A stretch of 60,000 nt of DNA from Antedon mediterranea (lineage: Eukaryota > Echinodermata > Crinoidea > Comatulida > Antedonidae): NCBI RefSeq assembly GCF_964355755.1, contig NC_092677.1:1991001-2051000 (forward strand), read 5' to 3'. A program made the translations under genes and the position numbers. Positions 12,491-25,400 of this stretch are shown here, one piece after another (positions within the stretch are counted from its first letter, which is position 1; the number at the start of each line of letters is the position of its first letter). The notes under the pieces are model-generated. The model was not told the origin of the DNA. It did no database searches and saw only the letters and a list, made by a program, of their open reading frames with translations.

Positions 12491-13440
12491 TTATAGCCAA
12501 GTGTTCCCCTCTTTTAATTTTCATAGAGCGCCATTTAATGTTTTAAGAAACCTGTTGGTTGACTATTTTCACTGTATTGAATTAACATAGGAACCAAACA
12601 AAATACTATCGACATGAAGTGAACCAGAGTGAACTAAACCAAGCCAGTGTGTTTTAGAGCGTAAACTTAAAAGACAAATCTCTATTATGATGGTAATACA
12701 CAGCAATTCATACGTTTACAAAATAAAACCCGCATTCAATTCAGCTGAATCAAAAGTTAAAACTACAGCTACGTGACTAAATCTAGCCTTTGTTCCATTT
12801 CTTTTGAAAGCAAATGAAGCCCACAAAAGATAGTGTATGATGAAAGACAAAAACGAAAGTGAAATACATTGAGGGCGCTAGTGTGATTACTCAATAAAGT
12901 CATTCATGGAAACAGCGAGCTTGAGATCGAAAACAAGATTCCTTCGGCCCCCGAGGCAATATTAATGCTTTTTGAATTATTATTCCATGTTTGGTGTACT
13001 TAATCTAAATTAATGAAAGTAATTGTTCCATCAAATCAGCGGCCAATAATATTTTATAATTTACGATGTTATTTATGCATTATTCAAACATACTTTGATG
13101 ATATAATAATATGATATTAAGCCGAGCTGCGAGAGGACGGGTTACATTTTAAATATAATATAGGATTGTATTAATTTAGATTTAAAATAATAGTTTTACA
13201 TCTCCCTGATTAATTCTAGAGCTCTGTATGATGAAGACTAAAATAATTGAATTTATTATAACGATAGAATTGCCAATATGTGGGTATAAATAACATGGCA
13301 TATTGAATATTTAAATTCAAATGTCTCATCATGGGTGGTTTACCGTATATTTTGAAAAGTTCTCTTGCCATAGAGTCTAGGCCTAATATTTTCATGAATA
13401 ATTCATGAGTATTTTCATTACATTTATGCACTGAGTGTTA

Positions 13441-13507
13441 ACGTTGTGATTGGTCAATTCGCTTGCGTTTGCGCATACGTCATCGCGTTGCGTCCATGGG
13501 AACCAAG
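13441..13507. mobile_element. 67-bp half copy of the TWA MITE
   Basis: Only the right half of the family remains (GTGATTGGTCAATTCGCTTG through GGGAACCAAG), yet TTA stands on both sides (13438-13440 and 13508-13510). It lies in an intron, about 25 bp past the splice donor at 13532/13533 of the acidic-protein gene. Confidence 0.6.
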
Positions 13508-13532
13508 TTAACTGACTATATTTTACACCTAC

Positions 13533-16500
13533 CTCTTGGTCGTCAGGCTCCTCTTCTCCATCTGATCGATGCCAGAGGACAATAAACCCTTGACTGACAT
13601 CTAAATCACCCACGTCATCCTCCTCTTGTACGTATTGTTCTCTATAATCATCTTCATCCTCTTCCTGGTACCGGTAAACGCCACGCTCTTCAAAAACGCG
13701 TTGGTCATTTGCATAATGCGTTTCATTATCCTGATTCCGCGTCAACATTGCGTTGCTATAATCCTCGGAAGCAGGCCTGACAACATTGTCTAACATTGCA
13801 ATCATTTCATCTCTTTCTTTAAATCTGCTTTCAATTTCTTTCCTTTTTCGAATAGTTTCTTTATTTTCATTTTTTATTTCTTCATCATTGTCTTTTGTAT
13901 GATTTTGTTTTTCAAATTGTTGTCGTATGTTTTGAAATTGTTCTATCTGTCTAGGCCTATCAGAAATGTCATTTCGTTGCACGTCATCACTAGTGTTATC
14001 AATAGCATGTTCATTTTGGCGCATCTCCATTGTCGTAGTTTCTTCACTCACCAATTTAGCTTCATAAGTTATTGTCTTTTCATTACGAGTTTCTTCGATT
14101 ATTACAAATTTTCTATCATCGTAATATACCTCGTCACTTTCAAATTCCCCCTCTTCGTATTCATCATCGTCGAAATCATCATCATCGAATTCATCATCGT
14201 CAAATTCGTCATCGTCATCATCCACGTCATCATTATCATCAATATCGTCATGATTGATATTATTCTCGTTTAGTTTGTCATTTTCTAAATGATCTTGTTC
14301 TTTCTCTTCGTTCGTCATCACGCTGTCTTCTACAACCTCTGGTTCGTTGAAGTGTACGCGCGGTTTGGCAGCAGACGATTCCTCAGATGTCGTTTGATCT
14401 TTTTCCGGTTCCTGCCATTCTTCAAAACCAGCCATGGTCTTGATTTCACTCTGCCTGACGTCATCCATGTAAACAACCGCTTCGTATTGGACTGGTTCTT
14501 CCATCTCATCCTCCTCGTCATCCTCTTGTTTCTCTTTGTCATCAGTTCCTCCTAAGATTTCATCAATGTCATCGTCGTCAAATTCATCTCCGTCCTCATC
14601 AGACGAACTGCCACTAACAACTGTTGCGTCTTCTGCTTCCTCGAGGTCATCTGCTATATCATTTAAAGTCTTCTCATCTAACCCTTCAGACTTGACGTCT
14701 CCGTCAGTGGTTGAGTGGAGCTCTGATGCCTCCACAACGGTTACTTGACTGCTGGATTCAGACAGCTCCACGTCATCGTCAACCTCCAATGACTTGCTTC
14801 TGGCATCCAGTTTGTTCTCAGCGTCCATATACGGGTGAGGTTGTGTCAGTGGAATCGTGGCGTCTTTCTTGTTCTTCGTATCGTCACCTGGCGTACTGGT
14901 TTGAGGATGATCAACGCTCGTACCATCGTCGTCTTTCTCAGAACCCTGTAAAACCAAGACAATAAGGACGTTATACGGTACTGATACCAAGTGCTTAACT
15001 TAAGCTATGTCTACCTTTGTATTTTAAGGGCGGGGCCTAAGGGTCCACCCATGGACCTATAAATTAGGTCCACTGGTTGAGTCACTGCAGCCTAGGTTTT
15101 CAACTGCAGTTTACTTCCTTTAATTCTAATGGATAAACAAAAACAATACGATAATTGATGTGATGGCAATTAAACGAGTAATTCGAATTTGGAAAAGATA
15201 AAGTGATGTAGTAAGAAGATAATGAAGATAACGAGGAAAGAATTAAATGAACTCTTCATGAGTTAAGATAATATGTTTAGAATAAAACGATGGACCATGG
15301 ATGTTAAATTAGAATTTATACCTCCATGATCAAACGTGGATAAATGAAACAAAAGCCTCCACGTTGTGTTTTGTACTCCAAGATTATGTTAACGCTTCAC
15401 TGCCAATGCAATTTTGTTAATTCCAGTCGACAATACCGTGTTATTATCAATAAAGATAATATTCAAGAGCGTGAGAATAATTTGAACAATTCCAAATATG
15501 TAGTCTTTAAATGTTATAATTTTGTTCGTGATAGGCCTACTTCTTATATTATGTCCTATTATTAATTAATTTACTATTTATTATCACCACAACACCAACA
15601 TTATTATTTTTATGTAGGAAGAATACAATATAATATTCATATAATATTCATATTTAAAGATAGAATATAATTTCATAATCGATATGAGACTCATAAAACT
15701 GCAGTGAACATCAATTAAAAGTCTCAAACGTGTTCACGTATCACATTATGTAACGTCGACTTTATTGAATAGACTGGGGTACCCCTGGTTTCTATTATTT
15801 TCATATACAATAGGCAACAAGTCAACGTGGTTTGAAAGTCAATAGAAAGCGAACGTAGTCCCATATGAATTACCTTTCGTTTTAAGCCTAAACAATCAGA
15901 ATCGAATGTGTATTATGTAGCAAACATGTCCATTTATCGCTGCGGTACCCCAGAGAAAACCCCGTATCTTAATATTCTTTAAACCTGGCCTGTAGGCCTA
16001 CAAGCCCTAAAATACGTAATTGAAGAAATAGTGGCTACCGTGAGATATATTTACAGTTATGTACCAGATAGGGCCTATTACTGAATTGAGTATCTACCAA
16101 GACCTCATGAAAAGTGTTACAAAATTCATGCTGGATTAAACAACCAAGGAGAGTACAATTTCACTCTCCCTGATTAAACTATAAACCATATAGTTTTCCC
16201 AATGAGCAAAGAATGAATTCTGACTTGACTGACAGTCGCCAACTATTTCACAAAAAATAACATAATGAATCCAGTGGCCAACAAGACATTAGTATGAATG
16301 TGACACGCCCAAATCCTGAAATCGTCACTCGACTTGTAATCGACCACCTTAACCTTCATTTAAATATAATATTTATCACTTAGTCATAATAATGAAAAAT
16401 TAATAATAAATATCAATAACTTATAGGAATATCATAATGACGTCATAACTACCATTGACACCTATGAAAATATGTTATTGATATTGTTGAGTTTACACGT

Positions 16501-17345
16501 GTGAGTGAAGATGTACCAAATTACGTAAGGTATGCAAATAATCCTCCTAATACCGGTACTATTATTGCAAACCGAACAACAATAGGCTAGAAATTGCTCA
16601 AATCTATATATATCGTATAGGCCTATGCCTACTATTTTGGATTTTTTTAAACCTGGAATCCGTGGATCTGTAGGCCTATATGCCTACGAACATTATATAG
16701 GCAATCTTTATTCTATTAAACGATTCGTATTCAATTCAAAAGCTGTCGACGCTGGGTTGTGAAATTCTGATAAACAATATCGGTATAAAAGGTTCCTCAT
16801 GGTATAGGCCTAATCAAGGCCAGCAGGAAGAATACATTATTTCTCTCACTATTGTATAGAGTGTCATTAATAAAAATGTGAAGTGAGGGAATTATAGATG
16901 GACAATGCAGGATTCTATCTATTGTTTTTAAAGCTCAATTTCTATCAATTAATTTGATACTTAGTAATTGCAATTTACACACCATTATCCTGGTGTTTTC
17001 CCTGACGAATCTATCCGGTAGTAAACGATTACCTTTAAGGCATGTTCAATTTTTGTCAACAAAATATTTCTAAATAGAATTTTGCTTGTAGTATTATTTA
17101 TTAATCTTTATTATAAATATTATTACTCAGATCTACAGTAAATCTAAACAGCTCGATCATCACAAAGGAAGCACACGTCGGTCTAATCCTTGTGGGCATT
17201 GTTTAACGTTTAGGCCTCCGCGACTGTCACGACGCACTTAAAAGCAATATAAAATTCATTTTATTAAATAACAATAATGTACTTCATTAAGACTTAAAGA
17301 GGCTAGGCTAGTGAAAAATTGATTTTTAACAATACCTACCTCCAT
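13533..17345 (-). CDS. highly acidic disordered protein, 5' part of gene
   Basis: Exon 1 ends with ATG GAG at 17345-17340 before a GTAGGT donor. Exon 2 (13533-14945, 471 codons) begins at a TTTTACAG acceptor in phase 0 and ends GAG|GTAGGT, so the protein starts MEGSEKDDDG. Exon 2 is dominated by Asp/Glu: an acidic serine cluster at about 100-150, then an almost pure D/E stretch at about 233-275, then a Lys/Glu/Arg-rich probable helical segment around 340-410. A KPRVHFNE segment at 196-203 fits the RVxF docking motif for protein phosphatase 1. No folded domain is recognisable and there is no signal peptide. A nuclear or scaffold role would be a guess. Downstream exons should lie below 13533 but I could not find them, so the 3' end is open. 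Confidence 0.6.
14946..17339 (-). other. first intron of the acidic-protein gene
   Basis: A 2.4-kb AT-rich intron between the two-codon first exon and the long second exon. It contains several TAGGCCTA motifs and no second open frame of note; the 73-residue plus-strand frame at 15344-15565 has no domain. Confidence 0.5.
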
Positions 17346-19736
17346 GGTAATCAACAAACGCCACCGAAGCCGATCGTATCAATAGGATATCGGTTGTGAA
17401 TCGACAGGGCTAGAAATTATTGATGTGTAACTGGCTTGTTTACTCATCGACATCCCCACGAGTAATAACAAAGCGTACAATGAAAGGACTATACACAAAC
17501 GCCGCGTTGAACACTATAATAGCAGACCAGGGTGTGAGTTGGCATGCTAGTATAAACCCCACACAAATTACTATATCATAGCCAACACCACATTTAATGT
17601 TCCATTCACGTTCAAACCGTTATAACTGTATTATCAGCCATGTAGATCATCAGCGTCGATCTAGATATCAGTTGCATTAACAATATGAATTGGTTTGCTT
17701 GTTAATGTTTACATTGCCCGGTACAGTAGACAAATAATACACTACTTTTAACATCATTATTGTGACTTGAATCAATAGAAAAGAAATGTGAGACTTTAGG
17801 AATACTATAAAAACAATCTATTGTTAATGTATAATCAACATGAATGATAGACAAATAGTGTGTACTTGAAACGGAACGTAAAATTCAATTTTACCGGAGT
17901 GTTCCGCACCGGTTTAAAAAAAAAGATTCACGTATACGGTATAGTCCTAGTCTAGGTACGTCCTACACGGAGTGCGATTCGGCGTAATAATGGTAAAAAG
18001 ATCAACATTTTGGCACATATGGCGTGCCATATGCATTGAGATGTTACGGACAAGAATCAAAGGAATACAAAAACATTTAAAAAATACAATAACTACTAGA
18101 GACTTAAGGCAAGTTTAGCAAATACTAGCATACCAATGTTACTCTCGGATTTACCTAACATTTTTAATTTTCTGCTCCCTTTATACGCGATGTTGTAAAC
18201 TATTCATAAACCATTGATGGCGCTGTTATGAATTTACTTTATATCATAACTTACTGTATCAAACTCGAGCAAATATGCCTACAAGTACAAGTACAAGTGG
18301 TAATGCGACCATTCGTATCGCGTACTCAAATTCTATCTAACATGGACTTTGGTCCGTTGCCGTTAAACAACTATTGTACTTAAAACAAAGAAGTATGTCC
18401 AGAGATAATGAACGCATATTTAATATTTTTATTATGTCACATCTTTTTATTTATAATATATCACAAATATCATTCCGACAGAGGTAGTTACACTACAACT
18501 TACAAGAAAATGGATTGTTACAAAATAAACACACAAAAAACAAAGCTGAGTCGTCACAGATACATTTGAAAAACAGTTATTTCTAACCCATCATCGAACG
18601 GTCAACAAACAACTGAAAAAGCAAAAAAACAAAAACAACAAAAAACGGTAAAATTAACGAAAATAGTAGACAAATTATGAAGAGACGTGTGCAAATCATT
18701 TTCTCCTCGCGAGTGACGACACGTTAGTTCTTACAAGAACTACAACATTCGAGTTTTATCAAAGTTCACTCGACATATACACAACATCACACGTATTTTA
18801 CTGTACCCTTTACATGTCAGAGTATAAATAAAGTTTTTGAATTAAATGAAATATCCAATTTTAGAGTAATAATAATAATGATTGTAATGATATATTGTGT
18901 TAATTGATAATGACGTCACTCGAGTAACTTTTGTCCCCAACATTGATGCGACAAATATAAACATAAGCGACAAATGAAAAGTGACGTTTCGTGAGTATCT
19001 CGAACGTGATGAAAGCGTAAACGTTCAACTTACGGATATCACCAATCAGCAGGTTGGCTTACATTGTGTTGTACAATTATTTGTTATTCAACCCAAATGA
19101 AATTTCTACTATTTTTTTACTAGGCCTAATTTAAATGTCTCTATTAGACAGCTTCATAAAATTCGATTCTTGGGACGAAAAAGGCTAAATAGGCTATTTA
19201 GGCCAAATAGGCTAAATAATATATCAGTATTATTATAATCTAGTATAAGTAGTTGACAAAGGAAACGAGTTGCTTAGTATAGTATACAATTATAAAATGT
19301 ATATAAATAAATAAAAAATGATTGCACAAAACCCATGTATACAGTCCGTTGTACACAAACAACAATAAATATTAGGCCTAGTTAGACTTATTTATATATT
19401 AACAAATCTTGTTTTCAATAATATTAAATGCTATTTCATTTGTTCTTGTGCTCTTAAATTGGTATGGAAGGCCACAGAAGCCAAAAATATTGAAGTACTT
19501 TGTAGCACGTCATTACGCAATGAGCGACCGGAATGTAGGCCTACCATTATCATACGACGGATGTTCAATAATCATGACCACTCGTTGGAAGAACCTTTTA
19601 AGGAAGGAACGAAATCATTGTTTAACCAGTTATATAACAGTTTTTTTATGCCTTTAAACGCTGAAAAAAAAAGACAACATTCAATGGCATTTATTCCGTT
19701 CTTTCGAAGACAATTCGAACTTGTAATATGTTGCTC
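17346..19736. other. intergenic between acidic-protein gene and Nhlh
   Basis: It holds the presumed promoter of the acidic-protein gene (about 17.4-17.6 kb) and the 3' flank of the bHLH gene. A minus-strand AATAAA lies near 18450 (plus-strand TTTATT) and could end the bHLH transcript. GGCTAAATAGGC repeats occur around 19180-19215. No additional gene is visible. Confidence 0.45.
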
Positions 19737-20118
19737 TTACTGCATATCTAGCACGTGATTTAAATAAGATATATAACATATTGCTAATCTTAAAATCTCA
19801 ATCTTCGACAGTTTTTTGTCTGGCGGTAACGTTGGCAGTAACGTACGTAAATCTCCAAAAGCTACGTTAAACGCTTCTACACGTATACGTTCACGCGTCG
19901 CATGCGCAGTGCGATACTTGGCTGTGGACCTACGTCTTCGGCGTCGTTCTTCCCTCGACAACGCGAGATGGTCACTGCGGCATTTTGATGTGTTTTTATT
20001 CTCGTTCTGTTCAGGTCGTCCGGTGACGTCATCTGGTACCTCCTCCTTCACCACGTTTGGTAGGATCATACTGGGCATTGTAATGATTTCTTTAGTTAAA
20101 GTACACCGTTTTGAATCA
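19737..20118 (-). CDS. Nhlh: NHLH1/2-type bHLH transcription factor (HEN/NSCL)
   Basis: The coding sequence runs from ATG at 20078 to the stop at 19737, giving 113 residues. The last half is the bHLH domain: basic region [20 protein letters not shown] (45-64), helix 1 [17 protein letters not shown], loop PTLPPDKK and helix 2 [20 protein letters not shown]. This matches the vertebrate NHLH1/NHLH2 C-terminus almost residue for residue, and those proteins are only slightly longer (about 133-135). The family binds E-boxes, usually as a dimer with E-proteins, and marks differentiating neurons; expression here is inferred. The exon opens at a good acceptor (TTCTAACAG, exon base 20118), so at least one upstream exon exists. 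The reading frame stays open to that acceptor, so an N-terminal extension is possible. Confidence 0.93.
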
Positions 20119-22063
20119 CTGTTAGAATAAATAAAACATGAGGTTATTTATGCAAATTTACATTTACAAGACAGGTAGGATTCCCGTACTTGAAAGAGTA
20201 TCGGTAAAATAGTGCTGAGTAGGCCTACTGTTATGCATTGAGGTGAAATTACATAAATGTGAAATTGGAAGTCTTCAATTAAGCCTTAACATAGTTAAAA
20301 GAAACAGTATTATTATACACAGTAGGCATGTGTAAACACGTATTTGTATAGATAACCCCAAGTAGTTTAAAGGGACACATTCGGGTTCAAACAAAGTATC
20401 CCCGTAATATCTGGAATAGAGGTGTTTCCTGAATAGGGGTGGTGTCCCCTGAATAGGATTGTCAAAAAGGAGGAGGCTCACTGTTGACCTTTATAACAAA
20501 CAATGCTATGATTCTCTGCTTAATAAAATGTATTAAAATAAGACCAAACTGGGTACATAGTCTACGTAAATTTAACATTTGACTTTGCCAAATTAAATGA
20601 TTTAGTAGTTTTACCGCGATTTTCTAATCAAAAGCGCTCACACATTTCATCATTATTAAGACTACAATAAGAATTCTAATTGGCGCTGTTTTGCCCCGGA
20701 GAGATAATTTAAGGTCGTTTGTCATTGTTTGTACTTTCTCGGTACAACATTCGATCCTAATTAATTTCGGTTAATTTTCCTAATTATCATGCAAGTAAAC
20801 TTATAAATATAATCCGAGATTGTAAAATCCATGAATTGTTAGGTAAGACCTCAAGTGACACACTAAAGCTTGGCTGCCACTATTACGTAACGTAGACGCA
20901 CGCGCACACGCAACACACACATTGTTGGTATACTGTATTACACTACCACTAAGATTTGGATACATAGTAAAAATAACATTGCCTATTTACACGGGATTTT
21001 TTTTTTCAGGGTTAGCTATTTTTCTTTAAAAACTGAAAATGATTAGTTGGGCATTGGCTATGTGTGTGTTCTTCACTACGTAAATTTTGAACACCGAATA
21101 AAATGATTATACTGAATGAATACTGAGACAATTGACAATAAACGAGAGACATAATCGTTTGTATCATCACAGGTACATTAGATGTGTAAAAGAAATATAA
21201 GAGTAAGAAAAGTAGACCTCAAACGAAAAAACGAAACATAGTATGTCATGTTTATTTCACAATTCACATTTACAACAACAACTATTAGTAAATGCATCTA
21301 CATGTAAATACATACAACATACAATTATGCACAAAAAAAGTAAAAACATTGGTCGCCCACGACCGGTTGGGACCTCAGACCTATATAAAACAAATAAAAA
21401 AAAAACATGTAACCTATATTAAAAGTACATCTATTGGGGTACATCGACTTCCCGTCGGAGTAGAATAACTGTATTAATAAAACATCAATATTTTCTCACC
21501 TTACTGTATCCATTATATTAAATTCTTAAACACGATGTAGCCCTATACAAATGGAACCTTTCGAGAAGACGAATGCCAACAAGCAACTGTTTATACCGCA
21601 AGCAAACGCCGGCGTTTTATAAGTTAACAACTAGTACTAATTAACAGACACAACCCTTGATGAATAAGAACATGCCGCACCTGATGCCATGCCCTTCACA
21701 TACGTCAAGCACTTTCACGTGTAATTTTATCAATTGGATAGTTAGTAAAGAGTGATGTGTTTGTTGGCACTATAACGCATTCCGTGTACTAACTGTGATT
21801 AGTTATTTTTGGTATCATTTGCTCCTCCTTCGTGACGTAATATGCAGTCAAACGTGAACGTTAATTGACACAACTTGGATTGTCAGTCGGTCGGTTGGTC
21901 CCATGGTTTGCTAAGCATCTTACTCTTCTCATTCCAAACGTTTATTTCCTAACCAGAGGAACATAGTCATCATCGAGTACCGTAACATTACTGTTTACTG
22001 CCATTTATAATATAGGCTACAATTACACATTATTATTATATCAGGGGAATCTTTCAAAACATA
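20119..22063. other. non-coding, upstream of Nhlh coding exon
   Basis: Probably the intron or regulatory flank of the bHLH gene. Near 21240-21440 the minus strand reads like the 3' tail of a retroelement or UTR (A-rich, with AATAAACATGAC), but I cannot place it in a family. No coding exon is recognisable. Confidence 0.4.
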
Positions 22064-22219
22064 AAGCTCTGTCTACACCAAACTTTATGCGACAAAAAAT
22101 ATGATGTGCCCATATGGACATAATGATATCATACCACTACTATATTTGGGTAAATACTACCATATTGGGCACATCACACTTTTTTTTGTCAAAATATTTT
22201 GATAGTGTAGACAGAGCTT
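22064..22219. mobile_element. 156-bp MITE with TA duplication
   Basis: The inverted ends begin AAGCTCTGTCTACAC and continue through an inner block with ATGATGTGCCCATAT and its mirror. TA stands on both sides (22062-22063 and 22220-22221). TA duplication and a short palindromic body suggest a Tc1/mariner-mobilised MITE. It is non-coding. Confidence 0.7.
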
Positions 22220-22483
22220 TAGGCGTATTACATTTTATGTTGATAAAATATTGGTGAACTATTATAAATGCATCCTCCTCAAAACGCATGGTTTGCAAGA
22301 CAATGGCATTACAATTCAACAAACATTTTGAGGATTGATGGTGCTATAACCGTTATACTGCCAATATGCCTACAGCAGTCTAACACGAAGGAGGAATATT
22401 CAGTATTACATTCATTTAACCGGTGATTTCATTTACGTTTTACAAGAAACAGAGTGAAATTTATTGTAATTGGTTTTACTTAA

Positions 22484-22752
22484 AGCCTGGTTTCCATTAA
22501 AACCGCTACAGCGTTTTCATTAAAATCGCTACACGCGCAGATGTCGCCGACGCAATCGGGAAGGTTCCCCGATTCATCGCAGTCAAATCGGCAAAGTTCA
22601 ACCATGTTCAACTTTGCCGATTTTGTCGGCGATGAATCGTAATACGCGTACCAAAGAATATTTAGCACTCGCGTACTAGATCCCCGATAAATTCTAGCGT
22701 TTCCATAGAATCGCTACGCTCTGTCGTGTAGCGATTTTATGGAAACCAAGCT
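22484..22752. mobile_element. 269-bp palindromic MITE (TAA duplication)
   Basis: The ends are AGCCTGGTTTCCAT and AGCTTGGTTTCCAT (right end, reverse complement), followed by AAAATCGCTACA-type blocks. TAA lies on both sides (22481-22483 and 22753-22755). An internal hairpin ATCGGCAAAGTT / AACTTTGCCGAT sits at the centre. End sequence and TWA duplication relate it to the 9196-9374 element, although the interior differs. Confidence 0.7.
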
Positions 22753-24084
22753 TAAACTGTAGGCGCCTACACACTTCTCTGTAGTCGCTTCAGAAGAAAG
22801 CTCCAAGCCTGCTTCTTGTCTGTTTACCGTGACAGATGGGTTAAGTAAGCTGGTAATCTTCAAAGATGATAACATACATCATTAGGCCTACGATTGACAA
22901 GTGTAATGTTAACATATGGATTTGAAGATGTCAATTGACGGTGCCACCACGAAAACACACACGCGAACAAATTCAGTGTTATTCATTCATTATTTTAGAA
23001 TTTTTCGCTTCAAATTCTTGTTCTTTTTTTTGTGATTTCGAATCATTAAGACATGGGCAGTTAGACGATAGGCTATAAATTATAGACAAAAATAAACGAA
23101 TTTACGTCTAGCGCGGCAAAAAAGAACTTGGGGGAAAAATCTTCATGTACAATAAGGTACTAAGTAAATTAGAAATTGATAATAATAGTTTATAATTAAC
23201 TACTATTATTTATAAAATATTCTTTAAATTAGTTGTGACAAGAATACCAAAATAATAAGAGTCTTCAACTATTTCACCACATGTTTCTACAAAAACGGTT
23301 AAATATAAATAATAATTTTCTATAAATACTTATTTAATAAAATATTATTTAAATTAGTATATAATAAGCTGTTGTAACAAAGAAGGCTTAACAAATCAAT
23401 ATGATTCTTAAACAAATGTGTCTACGAAAACGGTTAAATATAAATAATTCTAAAATAGTTTTTTTGTTGAATATGCCATTTTTAATGTCACTTAATACGA
23501 TAGTTACTCACTTTGACAAAAAATTTGGTCCAAAAACAAATTTGACATGAAAAACTATAACATAAAGCAGAACAATCGTCAAATTGTCTGTCAGACAATG
23601 CATGGTTTTTAGTAAAATGTAACAGTTTATTTTGGTTTTTTTTATAAGTGAAATAACTATTTTTGCAAATTTTGTCTACGAAGTGAATAACTAGGTGAAT
23701 AAACTATTACAACTGTTAAATGTCTAATTGTATTCATGTTGATTTGTCAAGTTTTTGGGGGACAACACATCTTGAACACAAATATTATTTTACAATATAT
23801 TTCCCAAACGTTGATGAATATTAAAACAAATGCATAAGTAGATTCGCTAATTATTAAATGTAAGCTCGCTGTGCTGTTTTGTATCGTGACCCTCATTATG
23901 CATTCCCTCCCGCGGCTGAGATTTACAAGACATGGTAGGCCTACTCAGGCCTAATGCACATCTGTTAACAAGAAAAGATACGGTAACTTGTAAATTTAGT
24001 TTATGAATTGTAACTTGCTGTAGGTTTGATTGTTTTAATTGGACTTTTATTAAAATTGTAGGCCTATTGGATTACGAATGGAAA

Positions 24085-24185
24085 TGACCATGATGAATAG
24101 ATGAATAAATGGATGAATGAATGAATGAATGAATGGAAATGAATGAATGAATGGAAATGAATGAATGGAAATGAATGACTGAATG
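24085..24185 (+). repeat. GAAT/ATGA-rich minisatellite
   Basis: GAATGAAT runs alternate with GGAAATGAATGAATG blocks. The overlapping minus-strand open frames are repeat readings rich in His, Ser and Phe and are not genes. Confidence 0.85.
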
Positions 24186-24661
24186 ATGTTGATGGTACGT
24201 ACGGACCTGGTGCTTTGGTGTTTTCGATGAGTACAGAGTGGGGTAACATTCTATTGCCCCTTTCACACTTACGTAACGAACTTAGTATCCGGGTCTAATG
24301 ATGATGTTATCAATATTAGATCTGCTGTTGATAAAGATCATGTTGCCGATGATAATATTAATAATGATGTCATCATCATGACAGAATGGATTGATTTTTG
24401 TTGATCGATTTACTTGTAAAAATGCTAAAAATAATGGGTGTTACTGAGCCTATATACTAGAATTATTAACAAGATTGCCATCATCACATTCGCTGTTTAT
24501 GTACATTTGTTAGTTTCGGCTTATTATTATACAAGGTCTCCAACCAACCTTCTATTCTTCAGTGTAGTCTAGTCTATGCTGCATTTATAACAGTGCTGTC
24601 TGCTTGATTTTTAGTATTTCCTATTAAAATACATAGTTACTGGTATGTCTATCTTTAGACT

Positions 24662-24796
24662 TGGCAATACATGAACGGCAAGCGAGACGTATGCAACATA
24701 ACATGCTGGCAATACATGAACGGCAAGTGAGACGTATGCAATATAACATTCTGGCAATACATGAACGGCAAGCGAGACGTATGCAATATTACATGC
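24662..24796 (+). repeat. three 45-bp tandem repeats
   Basis: Units start at 24662, 24707 and 24752 with TGGCAATACATGAACGGCAA and differ at only a few bases. Because 45 is a multiple of three, frames stay open through them on both strands; I regard those frames as by-products. Confidence 0.9.
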
Positions 24797-25303
24797 TACC
24801 GAGTCTTGTCGCGACACTGGCCTATAACTATGTTTTCTTATTGTTGTCTACTAGCATCTTTAACCACAATGTGTGCGCTTATCATTTTTACCATTGTTTC
24901 ATAATGTGCGTTATGTTCTTGTTTAATTTTATAATCCTGAGTAGGCCTATTATTTGTTACGAAACGTTGTATTCATTGGATTGGGCAAGGGGGTCAGGCC
25001 ATACTTAATTAATACACAACCGTAGGCCTACAGTAACTTAAGTGTGAACGAAATATGAATTGTTATTAAAAATCTACCACTAAAAATTGAACCTACCTTC
25101 AAGTGCGCAAGATGTGTGTATCTATAAGTATCGTACTTAGCGACTGGACGAGTTAGGCTCACTTCCCACAGACGATCGACATATCCGGAAAAAGGTGTGT
25201 TTTGATGCTACAGATAAAATAATTAGAAAGAAAACAACTTAATTGACACTCCTCATAAATGTCCTCTAAATAAATACGAACAGAATAACGAAATTAAGCT
25301 TAC

Positions 25304-25400
25304 CTTCCAAAATACGAAAACTGATGTTTGACGCGACGACTGCTCGGTAACTTTAGTCAGTTGTTACGTTCTACTCAGCAGCAGATGTCAAAAATGAATA
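25304..25400 (-). other. possible 5' non-coding exon end (splice donor)
   Basis: The minus strand reads GGAAG|GTAAGC, with the last exon base at 25304. It could belong to an upstream untranslated exon of the bHLH gene, whose coding exon starts with a splice acceptor 5 kb away. A second donor-like CTTGAAG|GTAGGT lies near 25095. The 5' boundary is not defined. Confidence 0.2.

Noticed and set aside
13899-14965. Plus-strand frames rich in Ile/His or Ser opposite the acidic exon
   Set aside because: They are complement readings of GAT/GAA-rich codons with no independent signal.
24611-25008. Open frames through the 45-bp repeats (RQARRMQHNMLAIHE type)
   Set aside because: The 45-bp period preserves frame on both strands automatically, and the peptide is only the repeat read out.
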